A DNA stretch of 64,000 bases from Siphonodentalium dalli (GCA_032622095.1 CP136068.1:123821989-123885988), one strand, 5' to 3'; numbered from the stretch's first letter, positions 1 to 12,085 are shown. The notes: generated by a model from the sequence alone, not told the origin. A program made the numbers and translations.

Positions 1-798
1 ACAAAGGAATTGGGGGACAAGTGCTGACTCACGTAAGGGTACCCCCTCTCCCATATGTTATTACACTGAAATAATAAATAATTAGTAATGGCAAAGCAAC
101 ATGACTACCAAAACAAGTTGAACATATATACAGATCACTGGACACCCCCTCTCCCGAGTTAGTCATAAGTTTGTATATGTATTTATTTAAAATCGGGTTT
201 GTTTGTTGCGTTTGCTGGCTTGTACGTATCATTATTTGGAACAGTTAGTCAAAATAATCCTGATTTTCCTCACGTATGAATGACTGCACAGCTAAGCAAA
301 TCGTTCCAAAGTTCGGGGTGGGGGTCGAGACACCAAACCAACCCCTGTCGTCACGTCCCTTTTCAACTGACAAGTTTCGTGTGTTCTTCACAGAATCTTC
401 GGAATTTTATTCAGGAGGCCTAGAGCTGTCACGTTTAGATATGCTTGCCCTCATCAATAAACACACTTTAACTTGAAAAAAAGATGCGATTAAGTCGGAT
501 TGGCAGCAAATTGTGTGCCGTGTATATACACATAGAAGAAAAGCATGACATTCACAACACACATGAACTTTATAAATATAAGATACAAATGATACTTGTG
601 TCAAATACATGAGCCATGTTTGACGCTGGGAGAACATTAAACATAGTTTCGGAGACCACGTGGATTTCAAAATCTGACCTAGAATCGGGAATTAGCCCCG
701 CCCCCGTAATCGGCTTCGGATTCTCAATCCGATTTGTAGCGAAATAACGACTCTGTGGTTACCGATACCTACGTTACCAAAATTTTATGTATTTTTTT
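1..798. other. AT-rich stretch with no recognised gene
   Basis: I see no conserved protein, RNA gene or element end here. A 66-residue open frame on the plus strand at 276-476 starts with ATG but resembles nothing I know and has no splice context, so it is not called. Confidence 0.4.
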
Positions 799-1300
799 TA
801 AAGGCACGTGAGGCCTTAGTTGTCGAAAATATTCATATTTGTTCCAATCACCGTAAACAGAAAAACATTAAAACGCATACAGTTTGGTTCATATATACCA
901 TGACCACCACGTAAACAGCATGTTATGATAAAGACCTACTATATTTTACCTAAGCAAGAGCCTGATTGTGTTACAGAAGACAGCACAATGCTACTGGCTA
1001 ATCGCACACAAATGGCATAAACGCTCTTTATTAGTTCCATATCAGGAATTCACCAACAAAGAACGCTCTTTATGTTTACCATCATAATATAAACAAACAC
1101 CAGAAAAGTAACTTTTTATGCTTTTGTTTACATAACAATGGTCAAACATTTGACAATAACATACTGTTTATGCGATATTTCTTATTTGTATACGGACAAA
1201 GTCTGTCTACAGTTTGATGTTCTTTCTGTTTGTGGCGGATTTTGACGGGTGGAAATATTTTCACAGGATACCCACCGCCAAGGCCAACCATACCTTTAAG
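799..1300 (+). repeat. Dispersed repeat family A, copy 1
   Basis: This stretch is repeated in the same orientation at 47779-48269. The shared core includes ttagttgtcgaaaatatt, aaagacctactatatttta and a pair of gctctttat motifs, and both copies end near catacctttaag. They differ by scattered substitutions and small indels, so they are old copies of one interspersed element. I could not see clear terminal repeats or target duplications, and no coding capacity is visible. Confidence 0.8.
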
Positions 1301-1530
1301 TCGCCCATAACGTTCCATTTTTCGCGTAGAATCAGATTAATTGAATGCTGCACGTAATCAGATGTGAAATAATTTAGCACAACATATCAGCAAACAATAT
1401 ATATATATAGAGAGTATGTGTATTGTGTCAGCCAAAAGCGAACGCGAACCACGAACGGTATAGTATAATTATTACCGCCACAAAGTGGTGTACACTGGTG
1501 TACAGATTTGTATAGACTCATGGTCGACTG

Positions 1531-2010
1531 GGGGAATGTATTCTTGGATATTTTTTTTGTACCTTACTCAATCGTACCAATAGAATCACGTATATGCTGA
1601 AATTGTAAAGTTAACGGCATCGGTGTTTAATACGTTTTTGAAAATATGATAACTCGTATCCATAGGGTCAGGACAGGCTGAAAATGTAAACTTAAAGTCA
1701 CCGGTGTAATAATATGTTGTTGAAAATATAAATACTCTGATAGCCTGAAAATAATATATCACCCATTGTGAGCCCCTGGTGTATTTTTGGATATTTTTAT
1801 TTGTACCTTACTCAAACGTACCGATAGAATCACGTAGATGCTTAAATTGTAAAGTTAACGCCACCGGTGTATAATACGTTTTTGAAAATGTGTTAAATCG
1901 TACCGATAGAGTCAGGACAGGCTGGAATTGTAAACTTAAAGTCACTTGTTGTTGAAAATATAAATAATCTGATAGACTGAAAATAATGTGTAACCCATTG
2001 GGAACCCCTG
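1531..2010 (+). repeat. Tandem repeat of about 250 bp, two units
   Basis: Two diverged head-to-tail units share taccttactcaa, tagaatcacgta, aattgtaaagttaacg and gtcaggacaggctg. The spacing is about 250 bp. No coding meaning is apparent. Confidence 0.7.
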
Positions 2011-2299
2011 GTTTAGTGAAGTGCATTGTGGGAAGTTTAATTGTGATTCTCCTCCTCCATCTTTATTTTCTGGAATTATCACCAAGATTTCTCCACTCGA
2101 TTCTCTTAAAATGTACCCTGATCGGTCAAATTCTTTTGATAATTCTATCTAAATACATCTTAGCTACTATTCGGATCTGCTGTCCCGGTCGAAAAGGGTT
2201 TAGTTTGACCAAAATGGCTATTGTCAATTTGACAAAAGCTTGTTTACAAACTGCGTCTACTCGATGATCCGGCCGTCCACTCAACGCTGTAATTAGTGT

Positions 2300-2560
2300 A
2301 AATTTATTATCGAAAACAAATTCAATTTCTTCCATCTAAAACATAATTACGCGCTGAACTCTGTCATTTAAAGAATATAGTAGTATTACACACATACACA
2401 CCAAGTTTCAGCTCAAAATTTTGAAAAATGACAGTTTTATAGACATAAATAGATTTTAATGGGAAATCCTGTGTTAAATTTTATCATCGAAAAAAAATTA
2501 ATCATTTCTTCGATCTAAGAAATAATTACGTGCTGTACCCTGTCATATTTGACCGGTTCT
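2300..2560 (+). repeat. Short direct repeat pair, about 175 bp apart
   Basis: About 65 bp around 2305-2370 is repeated at about 2478-2550 with the common pattern atcgaaaa, then atttctt, then taattacg, then cctgtcat or ctctgtcat. It is probably a degenerate tandem duplication. A further weak motif (acgtcaacattggtc, gacaaatttat) recurs near 2600, 3930 and 4700. Confidence 0.5.
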
Positions 2561-2930
2561 ACCTGATAATTGTGTGACAGTACAGTCGCGTTACTTTATA
2601 CGTCAACATTGGTCATTATCACTCGACAAATTTATTTCGGTCTATCGTATCAACCCCTATTTCCCCCACGTAGCCTGACTAAGTGTCTTTATCGCTCCAC
2701 TAATTTGTATCGTTTCATCGGTATGAATTCCATATCCAATTATCCACATATAACCAGCCCAACCTCTAATCCCGGTCCAATTTATTTATTTCTTTCATCG
2801 GTATATAGTCATGTTACGTAATATTTTATCTCGTGATACTTGTACTTATATGTCTATGGTATTACTATAGTATACCGTATATGTATATCAATTGGTATTC
2901 CTTTCTATATAATCCTGGTGCCAACTATAG

Positions 2931-3860
2931 CAGGGTTTCCGCTAGGGGGTAGGGGAATGGGGCCTGTTTGTAGATAGGGGAAAACACGAACATCTGCTTC
3001 GAAAATTTAGAAAAGTGCAACACTAGAAATGCATTGTCCAGCACGCCCAGAACGCGAATTACGATTATAATTCTGGTATGTATACATTCTCAAAATTAAA
3101 ACAAGAAATGTAACAATTTACATCGTTTATGTGATACAACAGTCAGTCAATTAACCACATTATTGTGATTGAACTGAGTGAAATAAAAACGAACTTTTAA
3201 CTGAGACTAGCTTCAGATTTATTTTTTATTTCCGGTGGGTAGAATAATTAAATGTACTATATGATATTTCGTACCAGTTAAAATTCAACTATACTCTTCG
3301 CACGAGGAGGTGCCTCACCAAGTCATCAAGGGAAGTTCATGACCAACAGTAACATTCACTCGTCTTTTAAAAATTAATTCGATCTACGAACACTGGTTTA
3401 AAAAGATTGGAACTATTTTGTTGTCGCATTCAATCATTTGGGGGTCGCACAATTGAAATTACCTCGAGAGAATTGCTGCTAGCGGCGGGAAAGTGTTAGC
3501 TATGATGCTTCATTGGGCGGGCGGGGGTCACACAATTGAAATTGACTCGAGAGTATTGCTATCGGCGGGAAAGATATATACTTGGTAACCAACGAAGCTA
3601 TGATGCTTCATTGGTATAGTTACGTCACAAATATCGCATTCGCATCGTACACAAAATATATCGTTTCCGGCTATATATTACGAATCGATATACTGAGGGT
3701 TTTACGGTTACACGAAATTCCAAGGTTTTCAAGGAGTTAGCATTAAAACAAGGGGTTCAAGGGCCCTGAGAGGGGAATGCGTCAGGGGGAAACTCAGGAA
3801 AACTTGGCTAGGGGGACGGGGCCGTCAAAGGGACCCCCTGCCGGTATAGCGGAATCCCTG
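2931..3860. mobile_element. hAT-like non-autonomous DNA transposon with TIRs
   Basis: The 930-bp element begins cagggtttccgcta and ends with the inverted counterpart tagcggaatccctg. It is flanked by the 7-bp direct repeat actatag at 2924-2930 and 3861-3867. A CAGGG terminus with a 7-8 bp target duplication is typical of hAT elements, which is family knowledge applied here. Inside is a roughly 90-bp direct duplication (3436-3525 and 3526-3612) sharing cacaattgaaatt and gctatgatgcttcattgg. There is no transposase frame, so the element would depend on one elsewhere. Confidence 0.7.
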
Positions 3861-4550
3861 ACTATAGAGATAATTTCAGACCCCCCCCCAATTTTATATA
3901 ATTGCTGCTTTAGTACAGTCACAATGCATTACATGGCAACATCGATCCACTAATTTATGTCAGTTTATCGGTACAAACCCCTTTTTTCTCCGAGTCCATA
4001 TAATCAACCCAACATCTTATAGAACTCCATAAATGACTATTCTGGCACTATATAGAGATTTATCATGTCACCTGGTTGGATCGACCAACGAGGACGCCCC
4101 GTTGGTAGAGGCATATCAGGATACATCGGGTCGTAATCTTTGTAGCCCGTCCCATATGGAATCCATATCCATATTTAGTTTTTCGTGAAACTCTGCCGCC
4201 TCGGGTATATTTTCGATGTATTTTGGCGCCAAGAAAAGGGATATCTGTCGGAAATCAAGTTCTGTTAATTTAAAGACATAGTACCATATACCAAAACCTG
4301 CATGTGATATATTTGAGAAATTCTAAACACTCATAAATTAACTATCAAACTCAAGTTTGTTGTCCTGCTTCTGGTGATTAGCCATTGACTCATTGCGTTG
4401 ACGTTCAACGCCCATGACGCGTCACTGTGACGTTACATAAGTTAATAGCCATAGACAACAAATTTACTTACTGGCAGGTAATAAACTTCGTATAAGTAAT
4501 TCAAATTCTCACACGGAAAACATGATATGTGGGTGACATGATAAAATCGT

Positions 4551-4627
4551 TACAGGGCTCGTTGTTGCCCGCTACGGTGACATATGAGGCTCATATGACA
4601 CCGTATCCGGCAACAACTCGCCCTGTA
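4551..4627. mobile_element. 77-bp palindromic MITE-like hairpin
   Basis: The sequence reads tacagggc, then gttgttgcc, and folds back with ggcaacaac, then gccctgta. The centre is the palindrome catatgaggctcatatg. Arms are almost perfect with one or two bulges. The compact size, CAGGG-type end and palindromic structure suggest a small non-autonomous DNA element or a single hairpin remnant. Confidence 0.6.
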
Positions 4628-4879
4628 ACTTATAGACTAAGATTCTGACACCCCCTATTTTATAGCCTTGTTGCAACAGTAGAGTTGATATGCATAATAT
4701 GTCAACATTGGTCGTAATTATCGCTCTACAAATTTATATCGGTTCAACCCTTAGTTCCCTGTATCGCCCACCCCTCCCTCAATTTATTTTTAGTCGAGTT
4801 TTTTTCCAAAACTCGACTTATAGTTTGATGAGGGACGTTGGGCGGACGGGCGGCGGCGGACGGGCGGCGTGTTTTGCTT

Positions 4880-6480
4880 ATATCTCAACCGTTTATTGAA
4901 AGATTAAAAATTTGGTGTGTGAGTACATATCCATGCACGTAAGCTGCAGACAAAAAATCGGGTTCGTCCGCACATTTACTACAGAGTTATGGCTCTTTTT
5001 CACTGATTTTAGGCTCGTTAGCGCAACAACTTCAACAAACGTTATCTGATTCGATTAAAATTTGGGATATAGGTGTCTCCCAAGAATATCTCGGACGAGT
5101 TCGAAAACCGCCTGGTCCGATAAAATTTTATAGAGTTATGGCCCTTAATTAGTCATTTTTCACGAATTTTCAGCTCGTTAGCGCGATAACTTCAACAAAC
5201 GTTATCCGATTTGATTGAAATTTGGTATATAGGTGTCTCCCAAGAATATCTCGGTCGAGTTCGAAAACCGGTCAGGTCCGATAAAATTTTATAGAGTTAT
5301 GGCCATTAATTAGTCATTTTTTCAAAAAATTTCAGCTCGTTAGCGCGATAATTTAACAAACATAATCCTATTTGATTGAAATTTTGATATATAGGTGTCT
5401 CCCAAGAATACCTCGGACGAGTTAGAAAACCGGCCCGGTCCGATAAAATTTGATAGAGTTATGGTCCTTAAGTAGTCATTTTGTACGAATTTTGAGCTCG
5501 TTAGCGCGATAACTTCAACAAACGTCATCCGATTCAACTAAAATTTGGTATATAAGTGTCTTCCAATAATATCCTGGACGAGTTCGAAAACCATCCCGGT
5601 CCGATAAAATTTGATAGAGTTATGGTCCTTAAGTAGTCATTTTGTACGAATTTTGAGCTCGTTAGCGCGATAACTTCAACAAACGTCATCCGATTCAACT
5701 AAAATTTGGTATATAAGTGTCTTCCAATAATATCCTGGACGAGTTCGAAAACCATCCCGGTCCGATAAAATTTGATAGAGTTATGGTCCTTAAGTAGTCA
5801 TTTTGTACGAATTTTGAGCTCGTTAGCGCGATAACTTCAACAAACGTCATCCGATTCAACTAAAATTTGGTATATAAGTGTCTTCCAATAATATCGAGGA
5901 CCAGTTCGAAAACCAGCCTGGCCCAATAAAATTTGATAGAGTTATGGCCCTTAATTAGTCATTTTTCGTGAATTTTTAGCTCGTTAGCGCGAAAACTTCA
6001 ACAAACGTCCTCCGATTTGTTTAAAATTTGGAATAGACATACTTGCCAAGAATATTTCGGACGAGTTCGAAAACCAGCCTGGCCCGATAAAATTTGATAG
6101 AGTTATGGCCCTTAATTAGTCATTTTTCGTGAATTTTTAGCTCGTTAGCGCGATAACTTCAATAAACATCCTCCGATTTGATTAAAACATTTTGGTACAT
6201 GACTTTCTTGGCACAATATCTCAAACGAGTTCGAAATGCGGGTTTGTCCGATCTTTTTTCTCTGAGTTATCCCCCTCAGTTTGCAAATTTTGCTTGATTT
6301 TGAGACCGTTAGCGCGATAACTTGAACAATATTAACCGATTATATTAATTTTTGGTGTGTGACTTGCTTCGCAAAATATTTCGAAAGAGTGCGAAAACCG
6401 GGTTTCTCCTTAGTTTGTGAATTCTTCGCGATTTTGAGGCCGTTAGCGCGATAACTTGAACTAATATTAACCGATTTTAC
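4880..6480 (+). repeat. 161-bp satellite-like tandem array
   Basis: About nine to ten units carry gagttatgg, then agctcgttagcgcgataac, then aacaaacgt, then atttggtatata, then gacgagttcgaaaacc. Successive occurrences of gatagag at 5452, 5613, 5774, 5935 and 6096 give an exact 161-bp period in the middle, where three units are nearly identical. Outer units are more diverged, as expected of an array homogenised from its centre. The open frames here are by-products of the repeat. Confidence 0.9.
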
Positions 6481-6587
6481 CTATTAATTAGTCTACCGAT
6501 ACTGATGCACACCAATTGGCGGTAGCCACCGGTGGTAGCCACCGGCGATAAGCCACCGAAAACGAGACACAGCATCTCTGATGCCAC

Positions 6588-6667
6588 CTCTTGTTTCATT
6601 TGTATTATGGTCTCGTCACATACACATTTTATCTTTTGTAACTTTTGCTTCAACGCGTCGAGATCCG
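6588..6667 (-). CDS. Possible orphan exon, coiled-coil-like, unrecognised
   Basis: On the minus strand an 80-bp open segment is preceded by a pyrimidine-rich tract ending tgtctgcag and followed by gtggca, as an internal exon would be. It encodes about 26 residues rich in Lys, Gln and Asp (LDALKQKLQKIK, then IIQMKQE) with heptad-like spacing. I do not recognise the protein, and no neighbouring exon was found. It could be a chance frame in repeat-flanked DNA, since a ccaccgg repeat follows it. Confidence 0.2.
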
Positions 6668-6855
6668 CTGCAGACAATACAAAACTGACAACATTTTGAA
6701 ATGTAAGCAGGCTTCAAACTCATCTTATCCAAGAAAAACTCTGGTTACATAAGACATTTGTGTATAAGGTGTACGCGCATTTGTTGCGTTAAAAACCAAA
6801 AGCCCCAAGTCAAGGTCCAAATCCCCAACTGATGTGAGGTTTAACCCCATCTACA

Positions 6856-6988
6856 TACAGTAATGTCCAATGTAATTGATCACCTAACCACAGCAAAATT
6901 GTGTGTATTTTTTCATGATTCTAAATCCTGAAAAATTACCCATAATTATGCTGTGGTTAAAGGGTCAATTACTTTGTGCATTACTGTA
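6856..6988. mobile_element. Palindromic MITE, family CAGTAATG, copy 1
   Basis: The element runs from tacagtaatg to cattactgta and folds on itself, with arms containing accacagca and gctgtggtt. The outer TA dinucleotides fit Tc1/mariner-type target duplication, by inference from the ends. It has no coding capacity. Copies lie at 7031-7161, 7471-7581 (truncated) and 14870-15086. Confidence 0.85.
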
Positions 6989-7030
6989 ACCAATATAAGG
7001 AGTTGAGGTTTAATGATAACTCAATCATCA

Positions 7031-7161
7031 TACAGTAATGTTCAAAGCAATTGACCACTTAACCACAGCAGAATAATGGGTAATTTGAGGATTGTAAATG
7101 CTGAAAAAATACCCATAATTCTGCTGTGGTTAAGTGGTCAATTACCTTGGGCATTACTGTA
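7031..7161. mobile_element. Palindromic MITE, family CAGTAATG, copy 2
   Basis: It has the same termini and inner arm (ccacttaaccacagcag) as the copy at 6856. A common spacer with gaggtttaatga lies between copies, so the MITE and spacer together form a roughly 175-bp higher-order repeat. Confidence 0.85.
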
Positions 7162-7890
7162 ACCAATACAAGGATGTGAGGTTTAATGAGAACTCCATCC
7201 ACATAACTAATAATTATGTGTGAAAATTAAAACAAAACAAAATAAATAATTCCATGATGGCGTCCAATATGGACTGCCTAATTCTGCTCCAAAACATGTA
7301 TATTCAATATATGGATGTTTATTGGGGGAAACCGATTATTTCAATGATATTTTCATTAACTGGGATCCAAAACCCGACTTACGGGAGCGTGCGACTGTAT
7401 CTTAAGCATATGTGCATATGTAATGAGCCAACAATTGGAATCCCAACAGAGAAGATTGGCGTGGGTCCCTGACCACTTGACCACAGCAAAATTATTGGTA
7501 ACTTTTCAGGATTTCAAATCCTGAAAAATTGCCAATAATTCTGATGTGGTTAAGTGGTCAATTACTTTGGGCATTACTGTAACCAATACAAGGATGTGAG
7601 GTTTAATGAGAACTCCATTCACATAACTAATAATTATGTGTGAAAATTAAAACAAAACAAAATATCTAATTCCATGATGGCGTCCAATATGGACTGCCTA
7701 ATTCTGCTCCAAAACATGTATATTCAATATATGGATGTTTATTGGGGTAAACCGATTATTTCAATGATATTTTCATTAACTGGGATCCAAAACCCGACTT
7801 ACGGGAGCGTGCGACTGTATCTTAAGCATATGTGCATATGTAATGAGCCAACAATTGGAATCCCAACAGAGAAGATTGGCGTGGGTCCCT
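7053..7890 (+). repeat. 420-bp tandem duplication containing a MITE end
   Basis: Units 7053-7470 and 7471-7890 are almost identical. The breakpoint is at gaccactt inside the MITE, so the second copy of the MITE (7471-7581) lacks its left terminus. Both units carry the same 72-codon ATG frame (7254 and 7674), which reads through in both. I recognise no protein in it. Conservation between units only reflects the recent duplication. Confidence 0.9.
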
Positions 7891-7982
7891 TGCGCGATCT
7901 GTCCATCGAAAACTATTTAGACATCTCAAGACACGTAAGACCCAATAACTTAATATACAGAATAGATACATCTATTGCCTGA

Positions 7983-8240
7983 TTGACTAATATTTATATT
8001 TGTTACAATGAGGTCAAATAGTTGCGAAGCCAGCACCACAATTCTTTCCCTTCATAGTAAATCTTAAAACAACTTCTAAAGAATTATTAATTCACCTTAT
8101 ATTTGGTATGAAGCGTCCTTGGTTAACTGGATTTCAGATTTGTTAACATCACGTCACCAAGTTAATTACTTGCGAAGCCACAGCCATAACTATTTCCCTC
8201 CATAGTAATTCTCAAAACAACTTCTTAAGAACAATTGACC
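7983..8240 (+). repeat. Tandem duplication of about 150 bp
   Basis: Two diverged units share ttgcgaagcca, tttccctccatagtaa and aaaacaacttct at about 8020-8080 and 8170-8230. The DNA that follows, to about 8550, is AT-rich with nothing recognisable. Confidence 0.65.
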
Positions 8241-8559
8241 AGGTCAGTCGCGCAATTATAGGAAGGGCCACGGTCAATCATTTTTTTTAAACCAAATGTT
8301 ACATTTAAATTATTGCTTTATTTAACCAAAACAAAATGAGAAAATTAACTTTTACTACTTGCTAAATTTTATCTTTTAATTATTTAATTTAAATTTTAGT
8401 ATTTACAGTATACTATGTCCAAGTCTTTATAATCTGTTGAGTGACCCCACAGTCGTTTACTTTGTTAGTAATAATTTGAAGGATTACTTGTTTAAACGCA
8501 ATTGTTATCAAAATATTTTATGTATTTTTTATAATTTCTATTTATATGTAATACTATAA

Positions 8560-9229
8560 TCTTGGTGGCGTTACCATTTCTGACTATGGTTTTCTTGTTT
8601 AGAGTGTTCCACTGAATAATTGTCCGTGGGAAGTATGAATTTGAGTATTCAGCAGAGTTTGTCACCAGTGGCTCTTACCGGTAGGACAGTGAATTATTAC
8701 ATTCCTGTTTTGAGACTATATTTGTGGCACTGAAATCTGCAAATTTCTTGGCTCGGAGTTTTCTGCCCACCTTTTTTGGTTTAATTAAGCACTGAGTGTT
8801 TGCAGCCGACACCTGCCCCTTATCCATCTTGTGAAAGAGCTCCAGCCTCTGGTCTTTCCTTCTTTCTTCGAGTGGTCTTATCTCGCAGTCATTCATCAGT
8901 TTGGCCATGTCCTTCGATTGGTAATTGCCGGTCATGAGCCGTACAGCTCCTCTCTGTATTCTCTCCAGGGCGTCGATGTTCTGCTGCTGGTGAGGATCCC
9001 ACATGACGACTGCGTATTCCAGCGACGATCTTACGAGTGTCTCATACGCTACGCATTTACTCTTGAATGGTGCCTTCCTAAGGTTTCTTCTGATGAATCC
9101 GAGCGTGCTGTTAGCCTTCTTCGTGATCTTGTCTATCTGTGGCAACCATTTCATATCGTTTGAGAGCATGACTCCAAGATATGGTGATTGAGTGACGCTT
9201 TGTATGATCTGGTTTCTGAGCTGGTACAT
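8560..9229 (-). pseudogene. LINE reverse-transcriptase C-terminal fragment (CR1/jockey-like)
   Basis: This is the 3' part of a non-LTR retrotransposon reverse transcriptase. A 184-codon frame has the hallmark thumb and connection region: YLGVMLSNDMKW, then TLGFIRRNL, then LEYAVVMWDPH, then ALERIQRGAVR. An in-frame TAA follows at about 8675. The same frame then continues with NSYFPRTIIQWN, the usual C-terminal signature of these proteins, down to about 8560. The catalytic palm with the YADD box, the endonuclease and ORF1 are absent, so this is a dead 5'-truncated copy. The neighbouring tandem repeats are unrelated. Assignment to the broad CR1/jockey/L2 group is from family knowledge; the clade is not certain. 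Confidence 0.85.
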
Positions 9230-9699
9230 GTAGGTCAGTTGGGAACAGTGATAATCACAGTAATACTGACAGTGATTTCAGATACTGACAGTGAATGAGT
9301 GATACATCAAGTGATCAACATCATACTACTACTAGTACAGTCCTCAAATTCGGTTGCTTAATTCAGATCTTCTGGGTCAATAATAATTACAATATTAAAA
9401 AAAACTCTCAATTGGATCTTCGGTATCTGCTACAGGTACAGGATATAGTCCACAGTCCGTATATCATCGCAGTTTTCATGTTCAGAGTCACTTTCTGACG
9501 CGAAAATGTTCGAGAACATGCATTTTTGTTTTGGCAGGGGGGTATCCCATGTTGACGTCACGGAATTTGCAGTTTGGTGATTCCAACAAGATTCATGGTG
9601 GCGCTCCTAGCGTTAATTTGAGATTGGTGGCGACCCTAGCGTTTATTGGTTTAAGAATTGATCATTGGTTTGTAAACGGAAGTTATTAATTCGAGAAAT

Positions 9700-10490
9700 G
9701 ATCATTGGTTTGTAAACGGATGTTAATAATCTTCAATTATTATTCATTGGTTTGACCGGAAATAGTAGATTTGTCTCTTATTGAATCCAGGAACGGCTAT
9801 TGGTTTTGAAATAGATTCTATTGATTAAGAAAATATATCTATTAAAACGGAATTGTCTCTTATTGAATCCAAGAACGACTATTAGTTTGAAAATGGAGAC
9901 TATTGGATATTGAAATATCTTTATTGATTAAGAAAATATGGCCATTGAAACGGAATGTACGTTTATTGAATATGTGCGAATCTTACTAACTGTGTGTTAT
10001 TAGATATTAGTTGAACAGTGAACGCTATTAAATTAAAATAGAACATTAATTTTGCATCGGTCAACATTGATTATGAATTTTTATCTATTAAAACGGAACT
10101 GTCTCTTATTGAATCCAAGAACGATTATTGGTTTGAAAATAGAGACTATTTGGTTTGAATCTATATCTATTGAAACGGAATTGTCTCTTATAGAATCCAA
10201 GAACGACCATTGGTTTGAAAATGGAGACTATTTGGTTTGAATCTATATCTATTGAAACGGAATTGTCTCTTATAGAATCTAAGAACGACCATTGGTTTGA
10301 AAATGGAGACTATTTGGTTTGAATCTATATCTATTGAAACGGAATTGTCTCTTATAGAATCCAAGAACGACCATTGGTTTGAAAATGGAGACTATTTGGT
10401 TTGAATCTATATCTATTGAAACGGAATTGTCTCTTAAAGAATCAAAGAACGACCATTGGTTTAAAAATGGAGACTATTGTTTTTACAAGC
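9700..10490 (+). repeat. 82-bp tandem repeat array
   Basis: From about 10155 to 10480 units of 82 bp carry gaatctatatctattgaaac, ggaattgtctcttat and gaccattggttt. They are nearly identical. Upstream, from about 9700, are older diverged units. The array is AT-rich and non-coding. Confidence 0.9.
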
Positions 10491-10567
10491 CACCATTAAC
10501 TTTTATTTCATGTAATTTCCGACCGAATGGCTGCCCATACTAAATGATATTTAATTTTCGTATCTGC

Positions 10568-10665
10568 CATGATTTCTGTAAGAGAATAATTGTTTACGTT
10601 CCAATGAACATTAAATTGAACTGAAAACAAACTGCTAATGGGCACCAGACTTTCAGAAACACAGT
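10568..10665 (+). repeat. Dispersed repeat family B, copy 1
   Basis: It matches 48418-48505 in the same orientation, sharing gagaataattgtttacgttc, gaaacaaactgct (with a small change) and accagactttca. It is probably the edge of one interspersed element. Confidence 0.7.
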
Positions 10666-10793
10666 TTAAGTAACGATGTTAGTGGCGATCACAAACCATG
10701 TGTACCCTTCAGCACATTTTAAAATCCTGTGTACCCTTCAGCACATTTTTTGGTGAGAGTGACCCATTCAGTGTTAGTATCACCACGGGTTAA

Positions 10794-10827
10794 GTTGTCC
10801 TGCTAATTTGCTATGATGCTGGTGGGT
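10794..10827 (+). repeat. Single unit of the 30-bp minisatellite, left of the LINE
   Basis: The unit gctatgatgctggtgggtc is the same as in the array at 11783-12085. It lies immediately left of the LINE tail, so the LINE appears to have inserted into this minisatellite. Confidence 0.75.
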
Positions 10828-11510
10828 CAATTCAATTCAATTCAATTCTATTTAGTTTATTCTGATCGTCAAGTTAAGACATTACAGAGACATATGGATA
10901 TAATATACAATATATTTCAGTACAGGTATACATGTATATATTATATATGGCATAGTAATAGAATAAAGAAATGTTGGACGGTATTCGGTTGTTTCAGTAT
11001 GTCAAGCGGGGTGGTAATAAGCCTCAGGCGGACCTGAATATTTCTAGGATCTTCTTAATAAATACTGATAGATTTGTAACTGTCATTTGATTTCGGGAGT
11101 TGAAAAGAGTGGCTAGTTTGTGAGTGTTAGGTCTCTGGTAGTAGTAGGGTTTCAGGTATTTTATTCTAAGTTCATTAAGTTCCCTACATTTCAGTACCAT
11201 GTGATATTCGTCGCCGATTTCAAGATTACATAGTGTGCAAATTCGGTCTGAGTAATCCGTATTTGTCCAAGTACCATGTTCTATAGGGAGTTTGTGGTTT
11301 CTTGTCCGGAAGGCCATAATATGGTTAACTGATCTGTTATCATCTAGGGTTAGATAATTCTCTGTTTCAAAGTTTGGCTTTATAATCCGGTAAAATGCGT
11401 ACTTGCTTGATTAAGATATTGTGGTCCACCATTCTTGTATGTATACGTCGCGTAGTTTGCCAGAAATTGTGCGGTTAAAGCTGTTCATGCTTAGAACTTG
11501 TTGATTGGTC
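10828..11510 (-). pseudogene. LINE 3' end: RT C-terminal zinc-knuckle domain and tail
   Basis: On the minus strand the frame from about 11510 to 11024 encodes the C-terminal domain of a LINE polymerase: LRDVYIQEWW, then YLTLDDNRSVNH, then FRTRNHKLPIEHGTW, then a CCHC knuckle ICTLCNLEIGDEYHMVLKC. One in-frame TAA interrupts it near 11415, so it is defective. The 3' untranslated part ends in a tandem aattg tail at about 10828-10850, the kind of short repeat that many LINEs carry instead of poly(A). The reverse-transcriptase palm is missing through 5' truncation. The domain type differs from the LINE at 8560, so at least two LINE clades are present. Confidence 0.85.
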
Positions 11511-11782
11511 AAAACAATACTCATACCGAGGCAATTAAGACTCGAATACCAATAATCAATGAATTATTAAAACATTATCACAATATAAACAATACATAAC
11601 ATAATATAACATAAGAGGTAATCTATTAGTCGGCATAGAAATTAGATTAGAACAGCACGAGAGGGAACGGGTTTTGATTTTCACTGTTATGGGACACATT
11701 CCAAGTTCCCCATAAATGAAAGCATTCTGTGTGGACGTTTTCAGTTTAAGTGGGAATTTCAAGAACCATAATTCCAATTCAT
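11511..11782 (-). other. AT-rich DNA, possibly more of the same LINE
   Basis: Between the recognisable LINE domain and the minisatellite nothing is identifiable. It is AT-rich and could be further decayed LINE or target DNA. Confidence 0.3.
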
Positions 11783-12085
11783 GCTGAATTGTTATGATTC
11801 TGGTGAGTCCTGCTGAATTACAATGATGCTGGTGGGTCCTGAATTGTTATGGTGCTGGTGGGTCCTTCTGAATTGCTATGGTGTTGGTGGGTCATGCTGA
11901 ATTGTTATGATGCTGGTGGGTCCTATACTGAATTGCTATGGTGCTGGTGGGTCCTACTGAATTGCTATTATGCTGGTGGGTCCTGGTGAATTGTTATGAT
12001 GCTGGTGGGTCCTGCTGAATTGTTATGGTGCTGGTGGGTCCTACTGAATTTCTATGGTGTTGGTGGGTCCTGCTGAATTGCCACT
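11783..12085 (+). repeat. About 30-bp minisatellite array
   Basis: About ten units of the form gaattgctatggtgctggtgg plus gtcctgct are present, with small differences. One more unit lies beyond the LINE at 10794-10827. Confidence 0.9.

Noticed and set aside
8100-8200. Plus-strand peptide resembling a LINE segment (NWISDLLTSRHQ)
   Set aside because: It is short, in a tandem duplication, opposite in strand to the nearby LINE, and nothing flanking continues the similarity.
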